9,801 bases of DNA. Source: a bacterium. Lineage in GTDB: Bacteria; Calditrichota; Calditrichia; RBG-13-44-9; J042. Of this stretch, positions 1 to 6,679 are shown piece by piece; position 1 is the stretch's first letter, and each line of letters starts with the position of its first letter. A program made the translations under genes and the position numbers. The DNA lies in the NCBI GenBank assembly GCA_015494485.1, contig WGBF01000164.1, positions 1-9,801 of the forward strand, in the 5' to 3' direction. The notes beneath the pieces are model-generated. The model saw nothing but the letters and a program-made list of their open reading frames with translations, ran no database searches and was not told where the DNA came from.

Positions 1-1196
1 AAGATATTTTTGTGCAATTGATGAGAAAGAAATTTGGCGAGGAAGCTGAATTTGATGTGATCGTCAATGTTGACCGCGGTGACTTGGAAATTTACATCGA
101 AAAAGAGGTTGTGGAAGAAGTGAAAGATCCCGACCGGGAAATTTCTCTGGAAGATGCCCGGAAGACAGACCCGGATGTGGAAATTGGGGAAACCGTGGTG
201 GAAATTTTTAACCCGGAAGATTTCGGGCGGCGTTTGATTAACATTGCCAAGCAATCGTTGATGCAACGCATTCGGGAGCATGAGCGGTTTAAAATTTACG
301 AAGAGTACAAGTCCCGTGTGGGGGAAATTATCATTGGCGATGTGCATCAGGAAACGCGTGGGGGCTATTTTATTAATGTGGACAAAACCGAAATGTTTAT
401 GCCCCGCCGGGAAGCCATTCCTGGCGAACGCCTCCGTCGGGGGGACAGCGTACGCGCACTGATTAAGGAAGTGGTAAAGCCGGAAGAAATTCTGGAAGGC
501 GAGGAAGAACGTCCGCGGCGCTCCCGGAATGCCCATCGGCCGGAGGTGATTGTATCCCGCGCCAATGAGCAGTTTCTTATTCGGTTGTTCGAAATCGAAG
601 TGCCGGAAATTTTTGATGGACTGGTGGAAATTAAAGCGGTGGCGCGGAAACCCGGCGAACGCTCCAAAATTGCAGTGGAATCCGTGGACAAACGGATTGA
701 CCCGGTGGGTGCCTGCGTGGGGATGCGTGGCGTTCGTATTCAGTCCGTTGTTCGGGAACTGAATGGGGAAAAAATTGACGTGATCGCCTATTCGTCCGAG
801 CCGGAAGTGTTTATCATGCGGGCGTTAACCCCGGCAAAACCCCTGCGGGTTATTGTGGAAAAAGACCAGAAGATGGCAGTAGCTATTATTCCGGATAAGG
901 ACATGGGAATTGCCCTGGGGCGCAACGAAGTGAATCGGGAATTGGCACAGGAGCTTACCGGGTACACCATTGAATTGATTAAAGAATCGGAATATTACGA
1001 AAAAACGTCCGAGCCGGAAAGCGAAATGTTGGTGGAAGAAATCCCCGGCCTGTCTCCCAAAATTGTGGAAAAATTGAAAGCGGAAGGCATTGAAACCGCC
1101 GAACAGCTGAAAGGTCTGGGTCTTCAGGGATTGATGGAGATTCCGGGGATTGGACAGAAAACGGCTCAGAAAATTCTGAACTTGTTGAATATCTAA
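1..1196 (+). CDS. nusA: NusA, transcription elongation/termination factor (5' partial)
   Basis: NusA binds RNA polymerase and nascent RNA and modulates pausing, termination and antitermination. The gene is open from the left edge (first complete codon at 3) to TAA at 1194-1196, about 397 visible residues. Roughly the first 30 residues of the N-terminal polymerase-binding domain lie outside the window, so the in-frame GTG at 12 is not the real start. Visible order: the rest of the N-terminal domain (to about base 300), an S1 domain (about 305-475), a charged insertion (about 477-560), KH1 (about 560-800) with the NusA signature RIDPVGACVGMRG (its GMRG loop at 720-731), KH2 (about 810-1000), and a C-terminal helix-hairpin-helix region (about 1030-1190) containing EIPGLSPKIVEKL and EIPGIGQKTAQKIL. 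The KH2 loop reads GRNE (918-929) instead of a full GxxG. The product is certain; only the 5' end is missing. It abuts ylxQ (TAA then ATG), as expected for one operon. Confidence 0.97.
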   Translation, partial: DIFVQLMRKKFGEEAEFDVIVNVDRGDLEIYIEKEVVEEVKDPDREISLEDARKTDPDVEIGETVVEIFNPEDFGRRLINIAKQSLMQRIREHERFKIYEEYKSRVGEIIIGDVHQETRGGYFINVDKTEMFMPRREAIPGERLRRGDSVRALIKEVVKPEEILEGEEERPRRSRNAHRPEVIVSRANEQFLIRLFEIEVPEIFDGLVEIKAVARKPGERSKIAVESVDKRIDPVGACVGMRGVRIQSVVRELNGEKIDVIAYSSEPEVFIMRALTPAKPLRVIVEKDQKMAVAIIPDKDMGIALGRNEVNRELAQELTGYTIELIKESEYYEKTSEPESEMLVEEIPGLSPKIVEKLKAEGIETAEQLKGLGLQGLMEIPGIGQKTAQKILNLLNI

Positions 1197-1526
1197 ATGC
1201 ATAATCGGAATTCACAAACTATTGAATTAACAGAACGGCAGGTCAGTTTGATTGGATTTGCAATTAAAAGTCGCAGTGCAGAATTCGGGTTCGAAGCCGC
1301 GAAACGGGATGTTCTCAGCGGCAAGGCAGCATTTATTTTGTTGAGTGAGGAAATTGCTGGCGATTCGGCCAAAAAGATGCAGACGATTGCCCGTCGGCAG
1401 GGGGTACCGGTATATTTTATGAAGAACGATACCCAATGGCGGAAAAAACTGGGGATTGAACGGTACAAAATTATTACATTGCGCCGGGGCCCCCTGGCCA
1501 AAGGATTTTTTAAGAATGTAAAGTGA
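1197..1526 (+). CDS. ylxQ: YlxQ-like L7Ae/L30e/Gadd45-fold RNA-binding protein
   Basis: This 109-residue protein resembles the small L7Ae-family proteins encoded between nusA and infB in many bacteria. Relatives in Bacillus (YlxQ, YbxF) bind kink-turn RNA, so RNA or ribosome binding is the likely role, but the precise function is not established. Family-like features are the early segment LIGFAIKSRSAEFGFEAAKR, then FILLSEEIAGDSAKKM, then GVPVYFMKN, matching the alternating alpha/beta layout, with a basic C-terminus (LRRGPLAKGFFKNVK). The start is ATG at 1197, immediately after the nusA stop at 1194-1196. No clear Shine-Dalgarno precedes it, so it is probably translationally coupled to nusA. 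The ylxR gene that often sits between nusA and ylxQ is absent; there is no room for it. The family call rests on fold pattern and position, since sequence conservation in this family is low. Confidence 0.8.
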   Translation: MHNRNSQTIELTERQVSLIGFAIKSRSAEFGFEAAKRDVLSGKAAFILLSEEIAGDSAKKMQTIARRQGVPVYFMKNDTQWRKKLGIERYKIITLRRGPLAKGFFKNVK

Positions 1527-1533
1527 GGTAAGA

Positions 1534-4392
1534 ATGGCAGTGACAGCAAAAAAACGAAAATTATTCCAGGTGGCCAAAGAGCTGAATTTGTCTTCCGGTA
1601 CCATTACGGAATTTCTGCAAAAGAAAGGCCACGAGGTCCGGGGGCCCAATACGCCCATTTCCGATGAGGTGTATGAGGAAATTCTGCAACGGTTTGCCCA
1701 TGAGAAGAAAATAGCCGAAAAATTACATAAGCGCCGCATGCAAAAGGCTCAGGAAGAGGCTAAGGCGCACGCCGAAAAAGCCACAGCAGAAGTGGAAACA
1801 ACGGAAGCGAAAGAGGAAGAACCCGTGGCAGAAGCGGAACCTGCCCAGCCGGAGGTTCAACCGGCTGCGGAAGCAACCACCGAAGAAACCGCTGCACCTG
1901 CTGAAACACCGGAGACTGAAGAACAACCGGCAGTGGCCGAAGAGGAAGCGGAAGTCGAAACACCGGAACCCGTTGCCGAAGAACCGGAAGTTCCCGAAAC
2001 ACCGGTGGAAGCGGCACCGGAAGCGGAAGCTGTGGAAACTGCTGAAGCAGTGGAAACGGCAGTGGAACCGGAACCCGTGGAAGAAAAAACGGAAAAGAAA
2101 CCCAAAGTTGGGGACATTATTGACCATCCGGGTGCGGAACGGTACAAGAAGGAGCTGGAGCGCCGGGAGCGCGAAAAGCGGGAACGGCAAAAAGAAGCGC
2201 TGAAACGAATTAAAAAGAGCGGCAAGAAATCGCTGGAAGAGAAAAAGAAAGGTGAAAAACCCGCCGCTGAAGCCGCCGAGGTAAAAGGAAAAGACAAAAA
2301 GAAAGAAAAGAAGAAACATAAGGAAACCCCGGAAGAGCGGGAAGCACGGCGCAAAAAAGCGTTTGAAATGATTCGCAAGGAAAGCCAGCGGCTGAAAAAA
2401 GAGCTCCGCGTAACGGATGAAGAAGAAGAGGTCCTGCCTAAAGAACCCAAGAAGAAACGGAGCAAAAAGAAAAAGGTCGTGGACCAGAAGGAAGTGGAAG
2501 AATCTCTGAAGAAAACGCTGGCGGAAATCCGCGATACCAGTACGGGTAAAAAGCGCCGTAAAAAAGTGAAGACCAAAACCGAAACCGGCGAAGAGATTGA
2601 AGAAAATGTAATTAAGGTCAGCGAATTTATTACCACTCAGGAACTGGCGGAAATCATGGATGTTCCGGCCACAGAAATCATTAAAAAATGTCTGGAACTG
2701 GGCTTAATTGTTACCATCAATCAGCGTCTGGATCTGGACACCATTAAGTTGCTGGCCGAAGAGTTTGGTTACAAGGTAGAAGAGGAAGAGGAATTCGCTT
2801 CCGAAATCATTGAAGAAATTGCGGAAGAGAAAGACAATCCCGAAGATTTGCAACCCCGCCCGCCGGTGGTTACTATCATGGGACACGTGGACCACGGGAA
2901 AACGTCGTTGCTGGACTACATCCGCAACACCAACGTGGTAGCCGGGGAAGCCGGTGGGATTACTCAGCATATTGGTGCCTACGAAGTGGAACTGGAAGAT
3001 GGCCGGAAGATTACCTTCCTGGACACCCCCGGCCACGAAGCCTTTACCGCCATGCGCGCCCGTGGTGCGCAGGTAACGGACATTGTGGTGCTGGTGGTCG
3101 CTGCCGATGACCGGGTGATGCCCCAAACGGAAGAGGCCATTGACCATGCCAAGGCCGCCGGGGTGCCAATTGTAATCGCCATTAATAAAATTGACAAACC
3201 CAATGCAGACCCGCAGGCTATTCGCCAGCAACTGGCCGAACGCAATATTCTGGTGGAAGACTGGGGTGGGCCGTATCAGGTAGCCGAGGTGTCCGCCAAA
3301 ACGGGCCAGGGCGTGGATGACCTGCTGGAAAAAATTCTGCTGGAAGCGGAAATGCTGGATTTGAAGGCCAATCCCAATAAAAAAGCCCGCGGCGTGGTAT
3401 TGGAAGCCCGCCTGGACAAAGGGAAAGGCCCCATTGCTACGGTTCTGATTCAGGAAGGCACCTTGAAAGTCGGAGACATTTTTGTGGTTGGCCAGCATTG
3501 GGGACGCGTTCGTGCATTGCTGAACGAACGGAACCAGCGGGTGGAATCGGCAGGTCCCTCTACACCGGTGCAGGTGCTGGGTATCGATGGTGTCCCGGAA
3601 GCCGGCGACCGCTTTATTGTGCTGAACGATGAAAAGAAGGCCCGCGAAATTGCCCAGCGGCGCCAGCAAATCCATCGGGAACAGCTGTATCATCAGAAAA
3701 AAGGTCTTACGCTGGATGAATTTTCCCGCCGCATGAAAGAAGGCGAAGCGAAAGAGCTAAAAATTCTGGTTAAAGCGGACGTGGACGGTTCTGCCCAGGC
3801 ATTGGCCGATGCCCTGACCCAGCTTTCCGTGGATGAAGTGAAAGTCGATGTCATCCGCCGGGCGGTGGGTCCCATTACCGAAACCGACGTGCTTTTTGCG
3901 TCAGCATCGGAATCCATTATCATTGGTTTTCACGTACGGCCAACCGCCAAAGCCAAAGAACTGGCAGAGCGGGAACATGTGGATATCCGCCTTTACCGCG
4001 TAATTTACGAAGCCATTGACGACGTGAAGAAAGCGCTGGAAGGGATGCTGGAACCGGTGGAACGGGAAGTGGTTTTGGGTACGGCGGAAGTGCGCCAGGT
4101 GTTCAAGATTTCCCGCGTCGGGACAGTGGCCGGATGTTATGTGCTGAATGGCAAAATCGTGCGCAATGCCCGGGTTCGGTTAATTCGTAACGATGTGGAA
4201 ATTTACGAAGGACGGTTGTCCTCCCTGAAACGGTTCAAAGAAGATGTGCGGGAAGTGGCCGCCGGGTATGAGTGCGGTCTCACCATTGAGAACTACAACG
4301 ACATCAAAGTGGGCGATATTATTGAGGCCTTTGAGATTGTGCAGGAAAGCAAAACCCTGGAACAGGCCAAATCGCAACAACAAAATAAGTAA
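1534..4392 (+). CDS. infB: Translation initiation factor IF-2
   Basis: IF-2 is the GTPase that delivers fMet-tRNA to the 30S subunit and promotes subunit joining. The protein has 952 residues; the family varies widely in N-terminal length. Order: IF2_N module (about 5-55, KKRKLFQVAKELNLSSGTIT); an acidic Glu/Pro/Ala tract (about 70-189); a Lys/Arg/Glu-rich, probably helical tract (about 190-356); a second IF2_N module (about 359-416); the G domain; then the beta-barrel domains, with C2 at the end. G motifs: G1 GHVDHGKT (450-457), G2 GGITQHIG (474-481), G3 DTPGHE (497-502), G4 NKID (551-554), G5 SAK (587-589). After G3, AADDRVMPQTEEAI has Arg527 where many bacteria have Gly. C2 keeps GTVAGCYV (Cys868) and GYECG (Cys914), as in the fMet-binding domain. 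The ATG at 1534 follows GAGG at 1525-1528, which overlaps the ylxQ stop; the gap between the genes is 7 bp. Confidence 0.98.
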   Translation: MAVTAKKRKLFQVAKELNLSSGTITEFLQKKGHEVRGPNTPISDEVYEEILQRFAHEKKIAEKLHKRRMQKAQEEAKAHAEKATAEVETTEAKEEEPVAEAEPAQPEVQPAAEATTEETAAPAETPETEEQPAVAEEEAEVETPEPVAEEPEVPETPVEAAPEAEAVETAEAVETAVEPEPVEEKTEKKPKVGDIIDHPGAERYKKELERREREKRERQKEALKRIKKSGKKSLEEKKKGEKPAAEAAEVKGKDKKKEKKKHKETPEEREARRKKAFEMIRKESQRLKKELRVTDEEEEVLPKEPKKKRSKKKKVVDQKEVEESLKKTLAEIRDTSTGKKRRKKVKTKTETGEEIEENVIKVSEFITTQELAEIMDVPATEIIKKCLELGLIVTINQRLDLDTIKLLAEEFGYKVEEEEEFASEIIEEIAEEKDNPEDLQPRPPVVTIMGHVDHGKTSLLDYIRNTNVVAGEAGGITQHIGAYEVELEDGRKITFLDTPGHEAFTAMRARGAQVTDIVVLVVAADDRVMPQTEEAIDHAKAAGVPIVIAINKIDKPNADPQAIRQQLAERNILVEDWGGPYQVAEVSAKTGQGVDDLLEKILLEAEMLDLKANPNKKARGVVLEARLDKGKGPIATVLIQEGTLKVGDIFVVGQHWGRVRALLNERNQRVESAGPSTPVQVLGIDGVPEAGDRFIVLNDEKKAREIAQRRQQIHREQLYHQKKGLTLDEFSRRMKEGEAKELKILVKADVDGSAQALADALTQLSVDEVKVDVIRRAVGPITETDVLFASASESIIIGFHVRPTAKAKELAEREHVDIRLYRVIYEAIDDVKKALEGMLEPVEREVVLGTAEVRQVFKISRVGTVAGCYVLNGKIVRNARVRLIRNDVEIYEGRLSSLKRFKEDVREVAAGYECGLTIENYNDIKVGDIIEAFEIVQESKTLEQAKSQQQNK
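2026..2061 (+). repeat. Two-copy 18-nt in-frame tandem repeat in the infB linker
   Basis: Two adjacent 18-nt units, GAAGCTGTGGAAACTGCT (2026-2043) and GAAGCAGTGGAAACGGCA (2044-2061), differ at three positions and both encode EAVETA. They lie in the acidic Glu/Pro/Ala tract of IF-2. Unit length is a multiple of three, so a gain or loss of a copy would keep the reading frame. This looks like local slippage in a low-complexity coding region rather than a functional element. Confidence 0.6.
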
Positions 4393-4398
4393 CATACA

Positions 4399-4680
4399 AT
4401 GGTCATAGCCCTGTTAACGGTGGAGTTGTATATCCCCGGGGCCACATCGCTAAAGGAGAAGCGAATGGTTATCCGGGGATTAAAAGACCGCATCAGTCAC
4501 AAGTACAACGTTTCCGTAGCGGAACTGGATTATCAGGACAAATGGCAGCGGGCCCAACTGGGGATTGTGCAAATTGGGAATGATTTCAAATATGTGGAAA
4601 AGAACATGCAGGCCATCTTTCGCCTGATTGACGGGAATGGTCTGGCGCAGGTGGTGGATCATCATCTGGAATTTATTTAA
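4399..4680 (+). CDS. ylxP: YlxP-like DUF503 family protein
   Basis: This 93-residue protein belongs to the DUF503/YlxP family, encoded between infB and rbfA in many bacteria. The molecular function is not firmly known; the position suggests a link to ribosome assembly or initiation. The family signature is clear: MVIALLTVELYIPGATSLKE at the N-terminus, then KEKRMVIRGLKDRI, NVSVAELDYQDKWQRAQLGI and the acidic end VDHHLEFI. The expected pattern is a small alpha/beta fold with no membrane segment. The start is ATG at 4399, 6 bp after the infB TAA. I see no convincing Shine-Dalgarno, so re-initiation by ribosomes finishing infB is likely. Family membership is secure; biochemical role is unknown. 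Confidence 0.93.
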   Translation: MVIALLTVELYIPGATSLKEKRMVIRGLKDRISHKYNVSVAELDYQDKWQRAQLGIVQIGNDFKYVEKNMQAIFRLIDGNGLAQVVDHHLEFI

Positions 4681-4683
4681 AAC

Positions 4684-4689
4684 AGGAAG
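4684..4689 (+). promoter_or_regulatory. Ribosome binding site fixing the rbfA GTG start
   Basis: AGGAAG lies six bases upstream of the GTG at 4696, in the 15-bp gap after ylxP. No ATG near the conserved N-terminus of RbfA could replace it, so this site supports a GTG start. Confidence 0.7.
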
Positions 4690-4695
4690 TGACCG

Positions 4696-5058
4696 GTGGA
4701 AACAATTCGTCAAAAGAAGATTGCGGACCAGATTAAGAAGCTGGTCAGTGTCATCATCGATCGGGAAATCAAGGATCCCGACAAGGGATTCATTACGGTT
4801 ACCCATGTGAAAATGAGCGGTGATTTGCGCATTGCCTTTATTTACTTTACAGACCTGGGTGGAAAAGAAGCTGCTGAACGCTCATTGCAGGCGCTAAACC
4901 GCGCTAAAAATTTTATCCGCAATGCCATTGCACCCCACTTGAAGTTGCGCTTTATTCCGGAATTGCGTTTTTTTATTGACGATACGTTTGAATATGCCCA
5001 GCGCATTGAGGAACTGCTAAAGCAAATCAAAAAGGATGAAACTACTGACAGTGAATAA
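4696..5058 (+). CDS. rbfA: Ribosome-binding factor A (30S maturation)
   Basis: RbfA is a small KH-fold protein that binds immature 30S subunits near the 5' end of 16S rRNA and helps late 30S maturation and cold adaptation. The protein has 120 residues, a usual length. Recognisable elements are the N-terminal helix RQKKIADQIKKLVSVII, the segment REIKDPDKGFITVTHVKMS (the family's common IkDPr..fvtVt.V.vs pattern), DLRIAFIYFTDLG, RAKNFIRNAIAPHLKLRFIP (the KH helix-turn region) and ELRFFIDDTFEYAQRIEELL. It starts with GTG at 4696, backed by AGGAAG six bases upstream, and ends with TAA at 5056-5058. Its last 23 bases overlap truB. The order infB-ylxP-rbfA-truB is conserved in many bacteria and agrees with the call. 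Confidence 0.96.
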   Translation: METIRQKKIADQIKKLVSVIIDREIKDPDKGFITVTHVKMSGDLRIAFIYFTDLGGKEAAERSLQALNRAKNFIRNAIAPHLKLRFIPELRFFIDDTFEYAQRIEELLKQIKKDETTDSE

Positions 5059-5740
5059 ACCACCGATTCAGAGCGATACGGTACTTCCTGTCTGGAAACC
5101 TGCCGGATGGACCTCCTTTGATGTGGTAAACAAAATCCGTCGGGTAACCCGCATCCGTAAAGTGGGGCATGCCGGTACCCTGGACCCCTTTGCTACCGGC
5201 ATTTTGTTAATTTGTTTGGGGCGGGCTACCAAGCAAGTCAACCAGTTGATGAATCTGGAAAAGGAGTACGAAGCGGTTATCGAGCTGGGCAAGGAGACCG
5301 ACACCCTGGATCCGGAAGGCACGGTCGTGGCAGAGCAACCCGTTCCTCCGATTTCCGAAGAACGGGTTAAAGCAGTGCTCCAGCAGTTTGTAGGAGAAAT
5401 TGAACAGGAAATCCCGGCGTTTTCAGCCGCAAAATTTCAGGGAAAACGGTTGTACAAAATGGCACGCAAGGGGCAGGAAACCCCTAAGCTGTTTAAAACG
5501 GTTCATATTTATTCCCTGGAACTTCTGGCGTTTAAACCGCCGGAACTCACCGTCCGTACGGTGTGCGGGCGGGGCACCTACGTACGGGCACTGGCGCGGG
5601 ACATTGCGCGGGCGCTGGGAACCGTAGGCTATGTGAAGGAATTGGTGCGCACCCGGGTGGGGCCATATACCCGCCAAGACGCATACACCATAGAAGAAAT
5701 TGTGGCGCAAGTACAAAAGGAGCCCTTGAAGGAATCATGA
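5036..5740 (+). CDS. truB: tRNA pseudouridine(55) synthase TruB, short form without PUA domain
   Basis: TruB isomerises U55 to pseudouridine in the T loop of tRNAs and also acts as a tRNA folding chaperone. It has 234 residues, against about 310 in E. coli or Bacillus. The catalytic core is complete: KPAGWTSFDVV (21-31), GHAGTLDPFATGILL with the catalytic Asp50, GRATKQVNQL, EYEAVIELGKETDTLDPEG, FSAAKFQGKRLYKMARKG and CGRGTYVRALARDIARALG. The chain ends soon after the core, so the C-terminal PUA domain is absent. PUA-less TruB occurs in some phyla, so this need not be a truncation. The ATG at 5036 is chosen. It overlaps rbfA by 23 bp and AAAGG abuts it. An in-frame GTG at 5051 is the only other start before the conserved core and would remove five residues. 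Confidence 0.95.
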   Translation: MKLLTVNKPPIQSDTVLPVWKPAGWTSFDVVNKIRRVTRIRKVGHAGTLDPFATGILLICLGRATKQVNQLMNLEKEYEAVIELGKETDTLDPEGTVVAEQPVPPISEERVKAVLQQFVGEIEQEIPAFSAAKFQGKRLYKMARKGQETPKLFKTVHIYSLELLAFKPPELTVRTVCGRGTYVRALARDIARALGTVGYVKELVRTRVGPYTRQDAYTIEEIVAQVQKEPLKES

Positions 5741-6654
5741 GGGTATTTAATCATTGGGAAGATATTCAGCCGCATGTGCCGACCAGCATTACAGTAGGGT
5801 CGTTTGATGGCATTCATCTGGGGCACCGGCAATTGATTGACCGTCTGCTGGCACTGGCCCGGGAGCACGACCTGGTAAGTACAGTGGTAACCTTTGAACC
5901 CCACCCCAAAAAGGTATTGGGAAAAGGGGATGTCCATTTACTGACGGATATTGAGGAAAAACTGGAGCTGTTGCAGCAATTGAACATTGACCAGACGCTG
6001 GTAATTCCGTTTACCAGGGAATTTGCCCGCATGGATTACCGCCATTTTGTGCGGGATATTCTGGTGGAGCGCCTGAACGTGCGGGAAATGGTCATTGGCC
6101 ACGACCACCATTTCGGTCGGAACCGGGAGGGGACGTTTGAGTGCCTGGTGGAATTGGGTAAGAAATGGGGCTTTTCCGTGCATCAGGTGGGGCCTTTTCG
6201 CGTGGATGGCGAAGTGGTCAGCAGTTCCGCGATTCGCCGGCTAATTTTGGAAGGGGATGTGGAAAAGGCTGCCCGTTTTCTGGGGCGGTATTACAATTTG
6301 AAAGGCGTGGTGGAAAAAGGGGACGGGCGGGGCCGCCAGCTGGGATTCCCCACCGCCAATATTCGCTTTACCCAGCCGGATAAAATCTTGCCCCCACCGG
6401 GGGTGTATGCTGTGAATGTGCTGTTGCAGGGAAAAGAGTACAAGGGGATGATGAACATCGGCTTGCGACCTACATTTAATAATAATGACGCCTTGACATC
6501 CGAAGTCCATCTGTTTAATTTTAGCGGTTTGATATATGGAGAAGCCGTGAACGTCTTCTTCAAAAAATTTATTCGAAAAGAAAAAAAATTCTCTGGTATT
6601 GAAGAATTGAAACAACAGCTGGAAAAAGACAAAGCAATTTGCGAAAAAATTTAA
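5737..6654 (+). CDS. ribF: Bifunctional riboflavin kinase / FAD synthetase
   Basis: RibF phosphorylates riboflavin to FMN and adenylates FMN to FAD in the cytosol. The chain has 305 residues, normal for the bifunctional enzyme. The N-terminal FMN adenylyltransferase half has GSFDGIHLGH (21-30, including the HxGH nucleotide-binding motif), FEPHP (53-57), GHDHHFGRNREG (121-132) and SSSAIRRLI (162-170). The C-terminal riboflavin kinase half has GRGRQLGFPTANI (197-209), GVYAV (222-226), MNIGLRPTF (239-247) and EVHLFNF (256-262), which holds the expected catalytic Glu256. The frame stays open upstream inside truB, but similarity begins near the ATG at 5737, which overlaps the truB stop as ATGA. 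AGGA at 5730-5733 is close to the start and AAAAGGAG at 5715-5722 is farther away. A run of eight A's (6581-6588) occurs near the 3' end. ribF beside truB and rpsO is a common arrangement. Confidence 0.97.
   Translation: MRVFNHWEDIQPHVPTSITVGSFDGIHLGHRQLIDRLLALAREHDLVSTVVTFEPHPKKVLGKGDVHLLTDIEEKLELLQQLNIDQTLVIPFTREFARMDYRHFVRDILVERLNVREMVIGHDHHFGRNREGTFECLVELGKKWGFSVHQVGPFRVDGEVVSSSAIRRLILEGDVEKAARFLGRYYNLKGVVEKGDGRGRQLGFPTANIRFTQPDKILPPPGVYAVNVLLQGKEYKGMMNIGLRPTFNNNDALTSEVHLFNFSGLIYGEAVNVFFKKFIRKEKKFSGIEELKQQLEKDKAICEKI
6493..6519 (+). promoter_or_regulatory. Possible internal promoter for rpsO-pnp, inside ribF
   Basis: A perfect TTGACA (6493-6498) is followed after 15 bases by TTTAAT (6514-6519), a 5/6 match to the sigma-70 -10 element. 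It lies about 150 bases before rpsO, a gene that has its own promoter in E. coli. The spacer is shorter than the preferred 16-18, and a TTGACA match is expected by chance a few times in a region this size, so this is only a candidate. Confidence 0.2.
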
Positions 6655-6658
6655 TTCC

Positions 6659-6664
6659 GGAGGT
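6659..6664 (+). promoter_or_regulatory. Strong ribosome binding site of rpsO
   Basis: GGAGGT ends six bases before the ATG at 6671 and is the strongest Shine-Dalgarno in the window. This fits a highly expressed ribosomal protein. It also decides between two close ATGs: the one at 6667 would be only two bases from the site. Confidence 0.8.
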
Positions 6665-6665
6665 A

Positions 6666-6679
6666 AATGCATGGGCATT
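6666..6679 (+). promoter_or_regulatory. Possible small hairpin presenting the rpsO start codon
   Basis: AATGC (6666-6670) and GCATT (6675-6679) are complementary and would enclose ATGG (6671-6674), putting the rpsO start codon in a tetraloop just after the Shine-Dalgarno. The stem is only five base pairs, two of them G-C. S15 represses its own mRNA in several bacteria through unrelated leader structures around the start. Whether this hairpin plays such a role is speculation. Confidence 0.25.

Noticed and set aside
12..14. GTG as the start of nusA
   Set aside because: Starting here would remove about 30 residues of the N-terminal polymerase-binding domain, and the frame is open to the left edge with family-like residues. 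The gene is cut by the window.
1857..2636. Antisense open frames opposite the IF-2 linker, very rich in Ser and Phe
   Set aside because: They mirror the GAA/AAA-rich low-complexity sense codons and have no recognisable domain.
2704..3693. Long antisense open frame (329 codons) opposite the IF-2 G domain
   Set aside because: It lies wholly opposite the most conserved part of infB, is rich in His, Phe and Asn as expected for a shadow frame, and matches no family I recognise. Codon bias on the sense strand explains the lack of stops.
5563..5736. Upstream extension of the ribF frame into truB
   Set aside because: The extra residues are Gly/Arg/His-rich translation of truB in another frame. RibF similarity begins near the ATG at 5737, which forms a normal ATGA overlap.
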